Origin: JASGKO01 sp049840595 | GTDB taxonomy: Bacteria > Verrucomicrobiota > Verrucomicrobiia > Chthoniobacterales > Chthoniobacteraceae | DNA length: 64,000 bases | Direction of reading: 5' to 3' | NCBI GenBank assembly: GCA_049840595.1 | Contig: JASGKO010000033.1 | Span: 1 to 64,000 of the forward strand | Shown: one piece after another, positions 10,788-19,658 of the stretch | Numbering within the stretch: position 1 is the first letter of the stretch | How the letters are laid out: every line of letters begins with the position of its first letter | The notes under the pieces: generated by a model | Seen by the model: the letters and a program-made list of their open reading frames with translations, nothing else | What the model was told of the DNA's origin: nothing | The model's database searches: none | Made by a program: the position numbers and the translations under genes

Positions 10788-12170
10788 TTGGTCTCCTTGC
10801 TCCAGTCCTTCGAGCGTGCTGCCCGCAGCGCCTCCTCCGCCGTCTCCCGTCACCCGCGCCGCCTGGCTGCCGCCGTCGCCACCCTGCTGGCCGGCGCCAC
10901 CGTGGCCGCCTTCGGCGTCGCGCCGCTGGCCGGCTCGCTCGAGCAGGTCCTGCCGCTGCAGCAGACGGTCAACGAATCCATCCCCCTGCCGCAGCTGGAT
11001 CACCAGCTGGAGGCGCTGGACCTGTCGGCCCTGCAGCTGTGGCGCAGCGACCTGACCCGCTCCACCGACACCGCCGACAGCCTGCTCAAGCGCCTGGGCG
11101 TGGACGATCCCGAGGTCGCCGCTTTCCTGCGCCGCGATCCCGTCGCCCGCCGCATCCTGGAGGGCCGCGCCGGCAAGATGATGCAGGCCGTGGCCACCGA
11201 CGGCCGCCTGGTGCGCCTGGTCGCCCGCTATCCGGCCGAGGATGCCAGCCAGCGCGAGAGCCACTTCACCCGCCTGACGATCGAGCGTGACGCCCTGGGC
11301 CTGCGCGCCCACACCGAGGTCGCCGCGCTGGAAGTGCAGACCCGCATCGGCTCCGGCACCATCCACAGCTCGCTGTTCGCCGCCGCCGACGATGCCGCCA
11401 TCCCCGATGGCGTGACCGCGCAGATGGCCGAGATCTTCGGCACCGACATCGATTTCCGCCGTGAGCTGCGCCGCGGCGACAGCTTCACCGTCGCCTACGA
11501 GGCCCCCACGGCCGACGGCGAACCCGTCGCCTGGAACCAGGCCGCCGGGCGCGTGCTGGCTGCCCGCTTCATCAATGGCGGCAAGACCCACGAGGCCATC
11601 TGGTTCCAGGAGCCGGGTCGCAAAGGCGCCTATTTCGACTCCACCGGCCGCAGCAAGACGCGCATGTTCCTGGCCAGCCCGCTGGCCTTCTCGCGCGTGA
11701 CCTCCGGCTTCGCGATGCGCTTCCACCCGGTGCTGAAGACCTGGCGCGCCCACCTGGGCGTGGACCTGGGCGCACCCACCGGCACGCCGGTGCGCGTGGT
11801 CGGCGACGGCACGGTCGAGTTCGCCGGCTGGCAGAACGGCTACGGCAACGTGATCCACATCCGCCACGATGGCAGCCGCATGACCGTCTACGCCCACCTC
11901 AGCCGCATCGACGTCAAGCGCGGCCAGCGCGTGGAGCAGGGCCAGGGCATCGGCGCGGTCGGCGCCACCGGCTGGGCCACCGGCCCGCACCTGCACTTCG
12001 AGTTCCGCAAGGACGGCCAGCAGATCGACCCGATGACCATCGCCCGCGCCTCCGAAGCCGCCGCGCTGACGCCGGCCGCCCTCGCGCGCTTCAAGGAAGT
12101 GGCCACCGCCAGCCGCCTGCAGCTGCAGGCCGCCACCACCTCGACGGCGATGAACATGCGGGTGGAATGA
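10788..12170 (+). CDS. M23 family metallopeptidase (peptidoglycan endopeptidase)
   Basis: This is a membrane-anchored LytM-type zinc endopeptidase that probably cuts peptidoglycan cross-links in the periplasm. I choose the TTG at 10788 because AAGGA lies 7 bases upstream (10776-10780); that gives 460 residues. A membrane segment lies at about 26-47, followed by a LysM/OapA-like periplasmic region. The M23 domain has H322 and D326 in HLGVDLGAPTGTPV and H401/H403 in GPHLHFEFR, the zinc and catalytic residues. A strong terminator follows. The open frame extends upstream to 10533 but overlaps the tyrS leader. Confidence 0.9.
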   Translation: MVSLLQSFERAARSASSAVSRHPRRLAAAVATLLAGATVAAFGVAPLAGSLEQVLPLQQTVNESIPLPQLDHQLEALDLSALQLWRSDLTRSTDTADSLLKRLGVDDPEVAAFLRRDPVARRILEGRAGKMMQAVATDGRLVRLVARYPAEDASQRESHFTRLTIERDALGLRAHTEVAALEVQTRIGSGTIHSSLFAAADDAAIPDGVTAQMAEIFGTDIDFRRELRRGDSFTVAYEAPTADGEPVAWNQAAGRVLAARFINGGKTHEAIWFQEPGRKGAYFDSTGRSKTRMFLASPLAFSRVTSGFAMRFHPVLKTWRAHLGVDLGAPTGTPVRVVGDGTVEFAGWQNGYGNVIHIRHDGSRMTVYAHLSRIDVKRGQRVEQGQGIGAVGATGWATGPHLHFEFRKDGQQIDPMTIARASEAAALTPAALARFKEVATASRLQLQAATTSTAMNMRVE

Positions 12171-12192
12171 GGCCCTCGCCCTCCCGCACCGA

Positions 12193-12215
12193 GGCCCGCG
12201 TCAGCGGGCCTTTTT
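12193..12215 (+). terminator. Intrinsic terminator of the M23 peptidase gene
   Basis: A perfect 7-bp stem GGCCCGC/GCGGGCC with a four-base loop is followed by TTTTT. It lies 22 bases after the peptidase stop and about 40 bases before anmK. Confidence 0.85.
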
Positions 12216-12254
12216 CTTTGGCTGCACCGTGCGGGCCCTGCTAACCTCGTGCGC

Positions 12255-13397
12255 ATGACCAGCCCAGACTCCTCGCCCCGCGGCGAGCTCTACCTCGGCC
12301 TGATGTCCGGCACCTCGCTGGACGGCGTGGATGGCGTGCTCTGTGCCTTCGACGACCGCCGCCTGCAGGTGCTGGGGCATCACTGGCAGCGCTTCGACAT
12401 CGACCTGGCGACCGAGCTGCTGGCCCTGAACACTCCCCGGCGACAACGAGTTGCACCGCGCCGCCCTGGCCGCCAACCGCCTGGCCGAGACCTATGCGGA
12501 CACCGTGCAGGCCGTGCTGGCGCAGGCCGGTGTGCCGCCGGCGCCGTGCGCGCCATCGGCGCCCACGGCCAGACCGTGCGCCATCGCCCCGGCGAGTTCG
12601 ATGGCACCGGCTACACGCTGCAGCTCAATGCCCCGGCCCTGCTGGCCGAACGCACCGGCATCCCGGTGATCGCCGACTTCCGCAGCCGCGACGTCGCCGC
12701 CAAGGGGCAGGGCGCACCGCTGGTGCCAGCCTTCCACCAGGAAGTCTTCGCCGCGATCCAGGCGCCGGTAGCCGTGCTCAACGTCGGCGGCATCGCCAAC
12801 CTGACCGTGGTGCCGCCCGCAGGCACCGGCCAGCCGGCCTGGGGCTTCGACTGCGGCCCGGGCAACATCCTGATGGACCTGTGGTGCGCCCAGCACCTGG
12901 GACGCCCCTTCGACGCCGGCGGCGCCTTCGCCTCCAGCGGCCAGGTGATCGAACCGCTGCTGGCTGCCTGCCTGGCCGAACCCTATTTCCGCCTGCCCGC
13001 ACCCAAGAGCACCGGACGCGACCTCTTCCACGGCGAATGGCTGCGCACCCGCCTGGACCGCCTGCCCACCGCCCCCGCCGAGGACGTGCAGGCCACGCTG
13101 TGCGAGCTGACCGCCCGCACCAGCGCCCAGGCCGTGCAGGACCATGCGGGCGAGGCGCAGGAGCTGCTGGTGTGCGGCGGTGGCGCCTTCAACCTCAGCC
13201 TGCTGCAGCGGCTGCAGCGCCTGCTGCCGGAGATGCAGGTGCTGACCTCGGACCGCCGCGGCCTGCCGCCCATGCAGGTCGAGGCCGCTGCCTTCGCCTG
13301 GCTGGCCCGCGCCCACGTGCTGGGCCGCACAGGCAACCTGCCGGGCACCACCGGCGCCGCCGGCCCGCGCGTGCTGGGCGCCTGCTATCCGGCCTGA
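12255..13397 (+). CDS. anmK: Anhydro-N-acetylmuramic acid kinase (two compensating indels)
   Basis: AnmK phosphorylates and opens 1,6-anhydro-MurNAc in cell-wall recycling. The N-terminus LYLGLMSGTSLDGVDGVL is the family signature with the ATP-binding glycine loop; AIGAHGQTVRHRP, LNVGGIANLTVVP, FDCGPGNILMDLW and LVCGGGAFN follow in order. Between about 12437 and 12540 the protein reads in another frame (ELHRAALAANRLAETYADTV). An extra C in the CCCC run near 12437 and a missing base near 12540 cancel, so the ORF stays open but about 33 residues are wrong as read. The start is the ATG at 12255. It fits the cell-wall context of the adjacent M23 gene. Confidence 0.92.
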   Translation: MTSPDSSPRGELYLGLMSGTSLDGVDGVLCAFDDRRLQVLGHHWQRFDIDLATELLALNTPRRQRVAPRRPGRQPPGRDLCGHRAGRAGAGRCAAGAVRAIGAHGQTVRHRPGEFDGTGYTLQLNAPALLAERTGIPVIADFRSRDVAAKGQGAPLVPAFHQEVFAAIQAPVAVLNVGGIANLTVVPPAGTGQPAWGFDCGPGNILMDLWCAQHLGRPFDAGGAFASSGQVIEPLLAACLAEPYFRLPAPKSTGRDLFHGEWLRTRLDRLPTAPAEDVQATLCELTARTSAQAVQDHAGEAQELLVCGGGAFNLSLLQRLQRLLPEMQVLTSDRRGLPPMQVEAAAFAWLARAHVLGRTGNLPGTTGAAGPRVLGACYPA

Positions 13398-13408
13398 GGC
13401 CAGGAACG

Positions 13409-13430
13409 AAAAAGCCGCCCGAAGGCGGCC
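13409..13430 (-). terminator. Intrinsic terminator of erpA
   Basis: On the minus strand a GCCGCC stem, TTCG tetraloop and GGCGGC are followed by TTTTT, 25 bases after the erpA stop. It separates erpA from the convergent anmK. Confidence 0.85.
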
Positions 13431-13454
13431 TTGTGCGATCCGGGCGCGGGGGGA

Positions 13455-13832
13455 TCAGACCGAGAAGCTGGAGCCGCAGCCGCAGGTGGTCGACGCGTTC
13501 GGGTTCTTGATCACGAACTGGGCGCCCTGCAGGTCGTCCTTGTAGTCGATCTCGGCGCCGATCAGGTACTGCAGGCTCATCGCGTCGATCAGCAGCATCA
13601 CGCCGTTCTTCTCCATCGTCGTGTCGTCCTCGTTGACGATCTCGTCGAAGGTGAAGCCGTACTGGAAGCCGGAGCAGCCGCCGCCCTGCACGAAGACGCG
13701 CAGCTTCAGGTCCGGGTTGCCTTCCTCGTCGACCAGCTCACGCACCTTGCCGGCGGCCGCGTCGGTGAAGACGATGGGCGGCGGCGGGATGTCGGCCTGG
13801 GGGGCGGCGGGGGAGAGGGCGGTGGCGGTCAT
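13455..13832 (-). CDS. erpA: Iron-sulfur cluster insertion protein ErpA
   Basis: This is a 125-residue A-type Fe-S carrier that delivers clusters to apoproteins. The three conserved cysteines are C53 in GGGCSGFQYGF and C117/C119 in the C-terminal CGCGSSFSV. The acidic loop DEIVNEDDTTMEKNGV is typical of ErpA. GGAG lies 7 bases before the ATG. It is the last gene of a minus-strand run argC, DUF6776, bactofilin, erpA, the arrangement known from Burkholderiales. Confidence 0.95.
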   Translation of the reverse strand: MTATALSPAAPQADIPPPPIVFTDAAAGKVRELVDEEGNPDLKLRVFVQGGGCSGFQYGFTFDEIVNEDDTTMEKNGVMLLIDAMSLQYLIGAEIDYKDDLQGAQFVIKNPNASTTCGCGSSFSV

Positions 13833-13861
13833 GTGGAACTCCGTAGCTGGCTGGATTCGAT

Positions 13862-14263
13862 TCAGGAGGCAGCGGTATTGGTGGCTGCCAGTTTCAATGA
13901 GGGCTTCTCTTCCGCATTCAAGGGATGGAGCTCGCCGTCGATCACGGCGCCCTGGTGCATTTCCAGGGCGTGGTATTTGACGTCACCGTTGATGCGGGCC
14001 TTGGGCTGAAGCTCAAGCAAGTCTTCGGCCGTCACGGGCCCGCTGACGGTGCCGTTGATGATGACATGCCCGGCGCGGACCCTGCCCGTCACCCTGGCTT
14101 TCTCGGAGATGACAAGGATGCTGCGGCCGTCGCCGGCGGCGATCACGTCGCCCTCGACCTCGCCGTCGATGCGCAACCCGTCGGTGAAGCGGACCTCGCC
14201 GCGCAGCGTGGTGCCTTCACCGATCAGCGTGTGGATGGCGGGCTGGCGCTTGATGCCGAACAT
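13862..14263 (-). CDS. Bactofilin family protein
   Basis: This 133-residue polymer-forming cytoskeletal protein has a beta-helix core with short repeated strands (GEVRFTDGLRIDGEVEGDVI, then ARVTGRVRAGHVIINGTVSG, then ARINGDVKYHALEMHQGAVI). Bactofilins assemble without nucleotide and scaffold cell-wall enzymes. The start at 14261-14263 is supported by AGGAG 8 bases upstream. It sits 44 bases downstream of the DUF6776 gene and 29 bases upstream of erpA, so it is probably in one transcript. Confidence 0.92.
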   Translation of the reverse strand: MFGIKRQPAIHTLIGEGTTLRGEVRFTDGLRIDGEVEGDVIAAGDGRSILVISEKARVTGRVRAGHVIINGTVSGPVTAEDLLELQPKARINGDVKYHALEMHQGAVIDGELHPLNAEEKPSLKLAATNTAAS

Positions 14264-14307
14264 GGGTCGTCTCCTCGGGTGGGAACTTCGTGGATCTGCG
14301 CAGGCGC

Positions 14308-15030
14308 CTAGAGCGTGGCCTGCTGTGTGGCGCGGACGCTGCCCGATGCGTCCAGAACCCGGACCTGCACCTGGCGTACCGCCGCCTGTACGGGATATTG
14401 AATCACACCCTCCACCCGCTGGTATTGCTTGAATTGCAAGCTGTGATTGCCGTTGCTCGGCACGGCAAAAGTCCACGGTTTGTTGTCCATCGAGCCGCTG
14501 ACGCTCACTTCGTAGCGCCCGCTGAACTCGGTCGGGTTGCGACCGCCTTGCATCACCAGCAGCTGGAAGCGCAGCTGGCCGGCCTGCGGCACCTGGGCCT
14601 GCAGAGCGCGCACGGCCAGGCCGTCGTGGGAGCCGGTGGGCAGCAGGCGCTCGAAGAAACCGAGGTCGCCCTTGAGCGCGAGGTTCTCGGTCTCCAGCGT
14701 GCGCACCTGGTCCGCCAGCCGCTCCTGGGCGGCACGCTCGGCCTTCAGCAGGCTGTCCGCGGTGTTGGCGATGGACTGCGCCTTTTCGCGCTCCTCGCGC
14801 AGTTGGGCGACCTCTTCGCGCAGGCGGGCGGCCTCGCTGCTGAGTTCGCTGTTGCGCGGGCCCAGGCCGGCGAGGTTGCGGCCGACCTCGAAGGCCCACA
14901 GCGCCAGCGCGGCCGAGAAGCCCAGCATCAGTGCCACCACCGCCCAGCGCAGCGGCCAGGGCAGGTGGCTGCGCACGATCATGCGCGGTGCGCTGACGGA
15001 CAGGCGGCGGCGGATCAGCTTCCAGCGCAT
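14308..15030 (-). CDS. DUF6776 family membrane protein
   Basis: This 240-residue protein has a short cytoplasmic N-terminus, one membrane segment at about 28-48, a coiled coil at about 58-120 (SELSSEAARLREEVAQLREE) and a C-terminal beta-rich domain ending in a predicted sheet. The family is conserved next to bactofilin and argC in Burkholderiales. Its function is not known; the position suggests a partner of the bactofilin at the envelope, which is inference. It starts 17 bases after the argC stop on the same strand. Confidence 0.75.
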   Translation of the reverse strand: MRWKLIRRRLSVSAPRMIVRSHLPWPLRWAVVALMLGFSAALALWAFEVGRNLAGLGPRNSELSSEAARLREEVAQLREEREKAQSIANTADSLLKAERAAQERLADQVRTLETENLALKGDLGFFERLLPTGSHDGLAVRALQAQVPQAGQLRFQLLVMQGGRNPTEFSGRYEVSVSGSMDNKPWTFAVPSNGNHSLQFKQYQRVEGVIQYPVQAAVRQVQVRVLDASGSVRATQQATL

Positions 15031-15046
15031 CGGGTGCGGCCGGCCT

Positions 15047-16100
15047 TCAGGGCAGCACGGGGACCAGATCCAGCCCCAGGGACTCCTCGAGACCGAAGAG
15101 CAGGTTCATGTTCTGCACCGCCTGGCCGGAAGCGCCCTTGGTCAGGTTGTCCTCCACCACCAGCACCATCACGGTATCGGGCAGCGGCTTGTGCACGGCG
15201 ATGCGCACGGTGTTGCTGGCGCGCACGCTGCGCGTCTCCGGCGCGGAGCCGGCGGGCAGCACGTCGACGAAGCGTTCGCCGCGGTAGAAGGCCTCGAAGA
15301 CGGCCTGCAGGTCGGCGTCCTGGCCGGCGCTGTTCAGGCGGGCGTACAGCGTGGAGTGGATGCCACGCACGATGGGCAGCAGGTGCGGCACGAACAGGCA
15401 GCTCACCTCGTTGCGGCGCGAGTCCGGCACGCGGGCGATGCGGCGCAGTTGCTCGTTGATCTCGGGACCGTGGCGGTGGCCCTTGACACCATAGGCCTTG
15501 AAGTTGTCGCTGGCCTCGGACAGCAGGGTGTGGACCTCGGCCTTGCGGCCGGCACCCGAGGTGCCGGAGGCGCAGTTGGCGATCAGGTGGCCGGACTCGA
15601 TCAGGCCCTGGTCCAGCAGCGGCGCATAGCCCAGTTGCACGGAGGTGGGATAGCAGCCGGGGTTGCCGACGATGCGCGCCTTGCGGATGGCCTCGCGGTT
15701 GAGCTCGGGCAGGCCGTAGACGGATTCGGCCAGCAGGTCCGGGCAGGCGTGGGGCATGCCGTACCAGCGCTCGAACTCGGCGACGTCCTTCAGGCGGAAG
15801 TCCGCCGCCAGGTCGATGACCTTCACGCCGGCGTCCACCAGCTCGCGCGCCTGGCTCATCGCCACGCCGTGCGGGGTGGCGAAGAACACCACCTGGCAGT
15901 CCTTCAGCTTCGCGTCGTCCGGCGTCGTGAAGGCCAGGTCGACGTAGCCGCGCAGGTCGGATACATTCTCGGCTGACCGGCATGCCGGCTTCCTTGCGCG
16001 AGGTGATCGCCCGCAGCCGTGCCTGGGGATGGCGGGCCAGCAGGCGCAGCAGTTCCACGCCCGTGTAGCCGGTGCCGCCGACGATGCCCACATCGATCAT
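15047..16100 (-). CDS. argC: N-acetyl-gamma-glutamyl-phosphate reductase (one frameshift)
   Basis: ArgC catalyses the NADPH-dependent reduction of N-acetylglutamyl phosphate in arginine synthesis. The true N-terminus MIDVGIVGGTGYTGVELLRL (ATG 16098-16100) holds the Rossmann glycine motif. A single-base indel near 15975 moves the rest to another frame, where AENVSDLRGYVDLAF continues. The catalytic cysteine is in IVGNPGCYPTS, and HRHGPEI and FVPHLLPIVRGIHST follow. Corrected length is about 350 residues, normal for the short type of ArgC. Upstream, where Burkholderiales usually have rpsI, the sequence instead meets foreign DNA. Confidence 0.93.
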
Positions 16101-16270
16101 GGGAAGGTCCTTTCGCGCCGCTGGGGCGGCCGCATGGAAAGAGGAACGGAAAGGGGCCGATTGTCGGAAGGTCGCGTGTCCGGCCGTCGCGTACGGCCTC
16201 CCCCGGGCTGGAGGCCGCGGGACGTGACTTTGCACACGGTGCGCGGCCACGACCGGTAACACCCGGTCAG

Positions 16271-16292
16271 GCCCCGGAAGGCCGGGCTTTTT
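16271..16292 (+). terminator. Terminator-like hairpin upstream of argC
   Basis: On the plus strand GCCC(C)GG and CCGGGC can pair with one bulged base around an AAGG loop, followed by CTTTTT. No plus-strand gene ends just upstream, so it may be one half of a bidirectional terminator or the remnant of the spacer beside the contig junction. Confidence 0.4.
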
Positions 16293-16351
16293 CCGCTCAA
16301 GTGCCCGGCCCGCGCCTCCGAAAGCTGGCGAACGCGGAGCCGGTGCCCGGC
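16293..16351. other. Probable chimeric junction between two genomes
   Basis: Left of here all recognisable genes are Burkholderiales-like; right of here all are Verrucomicrobiota-like. KefB homology on the minus strand stops near 16352 (after KKAKVDALL) and the frame then reads non-homologous residues through the argC leader until a stop at 16097. The exact breakpoint cannot be fixed from sequence alone; it lies roughly between 16.29 and 16.35 kb. Confidence 0.75.
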
Positions 16352-18071
16352 CAGCAGCGCATCCACCTTGGCCTTCTTCTCGTCGAGCAACCCGGCCATG
16401 GCGGCTTCCAGGGCGTCGCAGAGGTCGATCGCTTCGTCGAGACGCGGGAGGCTCAGGTAATTGGCGCCAGCCTCGTAAAGGGCGGGGGCTTCGGCGAGGA
16501 CGTCGGCGGTGACGATGATCCTGGCGGTCGGGTTCAGCTCGCGCAATTGTTTCACGAAGCGCTCGTTGGTCGTGCCTTTGAGCAGCGCATTCGGAATGGT
16601 GCAGAGGATGATCTTTGCCTGCGCGACGCCGGCGTGCATGAGAGTCTCGCGCTGGCTGATGTCGCCGTAAATAACCCTCACTCCGCGCGCGCGCAGGTTT
16701 TGGAAGACGACGGGGTTGAAGTCCACCACCGCGAGCTCCTCTGAGCAGCGACTGTTTCTTGCCGCGGACGATTTCCTCCAGCAGCGAGCTGGCGGTGCGG
16801 AAGAAGCCCAGGACCAGGATCGCCCCGCCCGAGCCGTGGCCATGGCCGTGCTCAGCGGCTCCGGCTTCGGAAGTCGGGGATTCCGTGTCATTCAAATCGC
16901 GCAGGCCGCAACGGCGGGCGATGGGAATTACCGCCCGCGAAAGTTTGTTCGACTGCATGATGGCGAGCACGCTGAGCGTGGCCAGCAGCACGAAGGCAAA
17001 GGAGACCGCCCCCTGCGAACTTTCGCTGATGTGTTTCTTGGCGATGCCCAGCGAGAGCACGACCAGCGAAAATTCGCTGATCTGGCAGAGATTGAGCGAA
17101 GGCAGGAAGCTGGCCCGGATCCCCTGCTTGAGCAGGTAAAGCGGGGTGAAAGTGGTCAGGAAACGGCTGACCACGGTGAAGAGGGCGAAGATCACCGCGC
17201 CAATGATCAAGCCGCCCGTAGGCATCGGAATGGTCATCCCAAGGCCGACGAAGAAGAGCGTAACGAAGAAATCCCGCAGACTGGTGACCTTGGCGGTCAC
17301 GTCGAGCGCGTAGGGAAAGGTGGAGATGGAGACGCCGGCAATGAGGGCGCCCATTTCCCGGGAGAGCTCCAGCCGTGCGGCCAGTTCACCGACCAGGAAG
17401 CACCAGGCAATCGCGCCGACCAGCACCAACTCGGGCAGGCGGGCAATGCTGCGAAACAGGTGGGGCAATACAAACCGGCTGATCAGCAAGGCCACCGTGA
17501 GCAGGATCGCCACATGCGCAAAGGACATCAGCAACTGGCCGATTTGCAGATTGTCCAGGCTGGGCTGGACGGCGAGGAAGAGAATGACGAACAAGTCCTG
17601 CAACACCAGCAGGCCCAGCGTGACGCGCCCCGGTAGCGTATCCAGCTCCCGCTTGTCGTAGAGCACTTTCACGATGATGACGGTGCTGCTGAGCGCGGCC
17701 GCCACGCCGAGGTAAAGCGCATCCCACTTGCCACCGCCGAGCGGGAAACCGATGAGCTTGAAAAACAGTACGCCCAGCAGACACCCGCCCAGAATTTGCG
17801 AGAGCGCGCTGAAGAGAATCGGCTTCCCCGCGCTCATGATTTTCTTCAGATCGATTTCGAGGCCGATCATAAAGAGCAGGAAAATCAACCCAAGCTCGGA
17901 GATCGCGCCGATGCTTTCCGTGGAAGTGATCCAGCCGAAGCCGGCAGGCCCCAGGGCAAAGCCGCCGACCAGATAAGCGAGAATGACCGGCTGCTTAAAA
18001 AACTGCGCGATGACGCCCAATGCCCAAGCCGCCACAATGCACAGCGCGATGTCATGTAACAATTCGTGCAT
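16352..18071 (-). CDS. KefB-like cation/proton antiporter (CPA2), 3' end lost and one frameshift
   Basis: This is an inner-membrane monovalent cation:proton antiporter with a cytoplasmic NAD-binding regulatory domain. The Na/H exchanger part is intact (about residues 5-385, some twelve membrane segments), including FALGPAGFGWI, LIFLLFMIGLEIDLKKI and REMGALIAGVSIS. A histidine/glycine-rich linker (AEHGHGHGSGG) leads to a TrkA-N domain that starts AILVLGFFRTASSLLEEI. An indel near 16742 shifts the frame; SEELAVVDFNPVVFQNL and VRVIYGDISQRETL continue the fold. The gene ends without its own stop at the contig junction, so only a few C-terminal residues seem to be missing. Confidence 0.88.
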
Positions 18072-18226
18072 AAGCCGCGCATGCTAATGGCATCCCGCCC
18101 GCATTGTCCGCTTAAAAAACCGGGGAATCCGCGAAAATATTACACGCCGGTAATAACCTCGCGCAGCGGCGTAAAGCCGCCGGGGAGCGGAGTTTTTTTA
18201 TCAATGGATAATCCGCTGCTTTCGGA

Positions 18227-19186
18227 TCAGGCGAGGCACTTCTTGAGCTGGGTCCGGAGGCGGGCGGCGTCGAGGTCTTTGCCGATGAAGACGAGCTGGC
18301 TCTGGCGGGTTTCCGCTTTGTCCCAGAGGCGGTCCCAATAGATGGTGAACCGGTTGTTCACCCCATGGAAAACCGCCCGGCGGGGATTGCCGGAGATGGA
18401 GAGGAACCCTTTGGAGCGATAGATTTTCTCCGTTTCGCTGAGCTTCTGCACGAGCGCCTCGAAGTTCTCGATGATGAAGGGCTTCTCAAAGGTAAAGGCG
18501 TGCGAGACGATGCCGGTGTGCGCGCCCTTGTCGAATTCGTCGAGAAACTTGGGATCGAGCGCCAGTTTCTTATCCAGGTCGAAGGCGTGCATATCCAGCA
18601 GCTCCTGCAGGTTTACCTGCGACTGGTTGGTGCGGAAGATCCGGGCATGGGGGTTGAGCGCTCGCAGTTGCTGCTCGGTGCTGGCCAGCGCGCTCTCGTC
18701 CACGAGGTCGGTCTTGTTCAGGAGCAGGAAGTCGCCCATCGCGATCTGTTCGCCGACGGTCTCGGTTTCCTTGAGCTGCCTGGCGATCTGCTCGGCATCG
18801 ACCACGGTGATGATGGAATCGAGCCGCACCAGTTGCTGGAGCTGCGGGATGTTCAGGAACGTCTGGGCCACCGGGCCGGGATCGGCGATGCCGGTGGTCT
18901 CGATGAGCAGGTAGTCGAAACCGCCGCGCTTCAGAAGATTCTGCACGCCGCGGATGAGGTCCTTGCGGATGGTGCAGCACACGCAGCCGTTGCTCAGGGA
19001 GACGATTTCCTCGTCCTGGCGATCCACGAGCTGGGTGTCGATGTCGATCGCGCCGATCTCATTCACGATCACGGCGAATTTGTAGCCGTGCTTTTCCTTG
19101 AGGATGTAGTTGAGCAGCGTGGTTTTGCCGGCTCCGAGGAAGCCGGTGAGAATGCTGGCCGGGATGGGCTTGCGGGCGTCGGTCAT
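18227..19186 (-). CDS. COG0523 (CobW/YjiA-like) G3E GTPase, putative metal chaperone
   Basis: This is a 319-residue GTPase of the CobW family. Walker A is GFLGAGKTTLL (15-25), the metal motif GCVCC is at 67-71, the switch region LIETTGIADP comes next and the G4 motif is LLNKTDL. The C-terminal CobW_C domain holds KGFLSISGNPRRAVFHGV. Family members deliver metals such as zinc, cobalt or iron; which metal is not visible here. I take the ATG at 19184-19186 because homology begins there; the frame is open upstream to 19300. A C-minus L28 gene lies nearby, a pairing sometimes seen in zinc-limitation regulons. Confidence 0.9.
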   Translation of the reverse strand: MTDARKPIPASILTGFLGAGKTTLLNYILKEKHGYKFAVIVNEIGAIDIDTQLVDRQDEEIVSLSNGCVCCTIRKDLIRGVQNLLKRGGFDYLLIETTGIADPGPVAQTFLNIPQLQQLVRLDSIITVVDAEQIARQLKETETVGEQIAMGDFLLLNKTDLVDESALASTEQQLRALNPHARIFRTNQSQVNLQELLDMHAFDLDKKLALDPKFLDEFDKGAHTGIVSHAFTFEKPFIIENFEALVQKLSETEKIYRSKGFLSISGNPRRAVFHGVNNRFTIYWDRLWDKAETRQSQLVFIGKDLDAARLRTQLKKCLA

Positions 19187-19289
19187 GATCAGTAAGTCGT
19201 CGGGTTGGTCGAAAAGCTTCGCACAAAAGAGGCGAATGAGTCGCAAAAACTCCCGGGAAAGAGTGTCATCGCGGGAGCGATCAGAGCGG

Positions 19290-19331
19290 GTGGAAAACAA
19301 AACTGGCGATCCAGTTTCCCGAATCGCCAGT
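19290..19331 (-). terminator. Intrinsic terminator of the rpmB transcript
   Basis: A perfect 9-bp stem (ACTGGCGAT at 19302-19310 with ATCGCCAGT at 19323-19331) is followed on the minus strand by TTTTGTTTT. It lies 27 bases downstream of the 68-residue ORF. Confidence 0.85.
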
Positions 19332-19357
19332 AGAAAATAGGGCGTAAACGACGGCGC

Positions 19358-19564
19358 TTACTTCTTCTTCTTCTTCAGAAGGGGCAGGCCGGTCTTCGAG
19401 TTTTCAGACACCTCGTAGCCCGTGGGCACCGCATCGATGGCACCTTCACCTGCAGTGGAGGCAAAGTAGTAAAGGGTGACTTCCTGGCCGCCTTTAAGTT
19501 TCTGATGGCGCTGATGGAGGAAGTAGGTCTTTCCAGATTTCTGGCTGTTTACGCTGAAGGACAT
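19358..19564 (-). CDS. Small conserved hypothetical protein, lysine-rich tail
   Basis: This is a 68-residue soluble basic protein with a SGKTYFLHQR motif near the N-terminus, a central TLYYFA, AIDAVPTGYEVSE and a tail of KTGLPLLKKKKK. I have a general memory of similar small proteins in Verrucomicrobiota and Bacteroidota but no function. AGGA 8 bases before the ATG and the terminator just downstream support a real gene. It is transcribed in the same direction as rpmB, 94 bases after it. Confidence 0.7.
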   Translation of the reverse strand: MSFSVNSQKSGKTYFLHQRHQKLKGGQEVTLYYFASTAGEGAIDAVPTGYEVSENSKTGLPLLKKKKK

Positions 19565-19658
19565 GTGGGTTTCCTTTCGGTTAGTGCTAAGGGTTTGGAT
19601 GTTCTGAGTAGGTGAATGGCCTAATCTTCGGGGGTCGCAGGGGGACTGCGAAGCGCGA

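Noticed and set aside
1..16300. Left block as a 16-kb horizontally acquired island in a Verrucomicrobiota genome
   Set aside because: It consists of essential housekeeping genes in native betaproteobacterial order, with no integrase, tRNA or direct repeats at the edge, and the boundary cuts a gene.
15015..18071. A 1018-residue open frame seeming to fuse a KefB antiporter with ArgC
   Set aside because: It results from one indel in each gene and the contig junction between them; middle residues match neither family and the two parts belong to different phyla.
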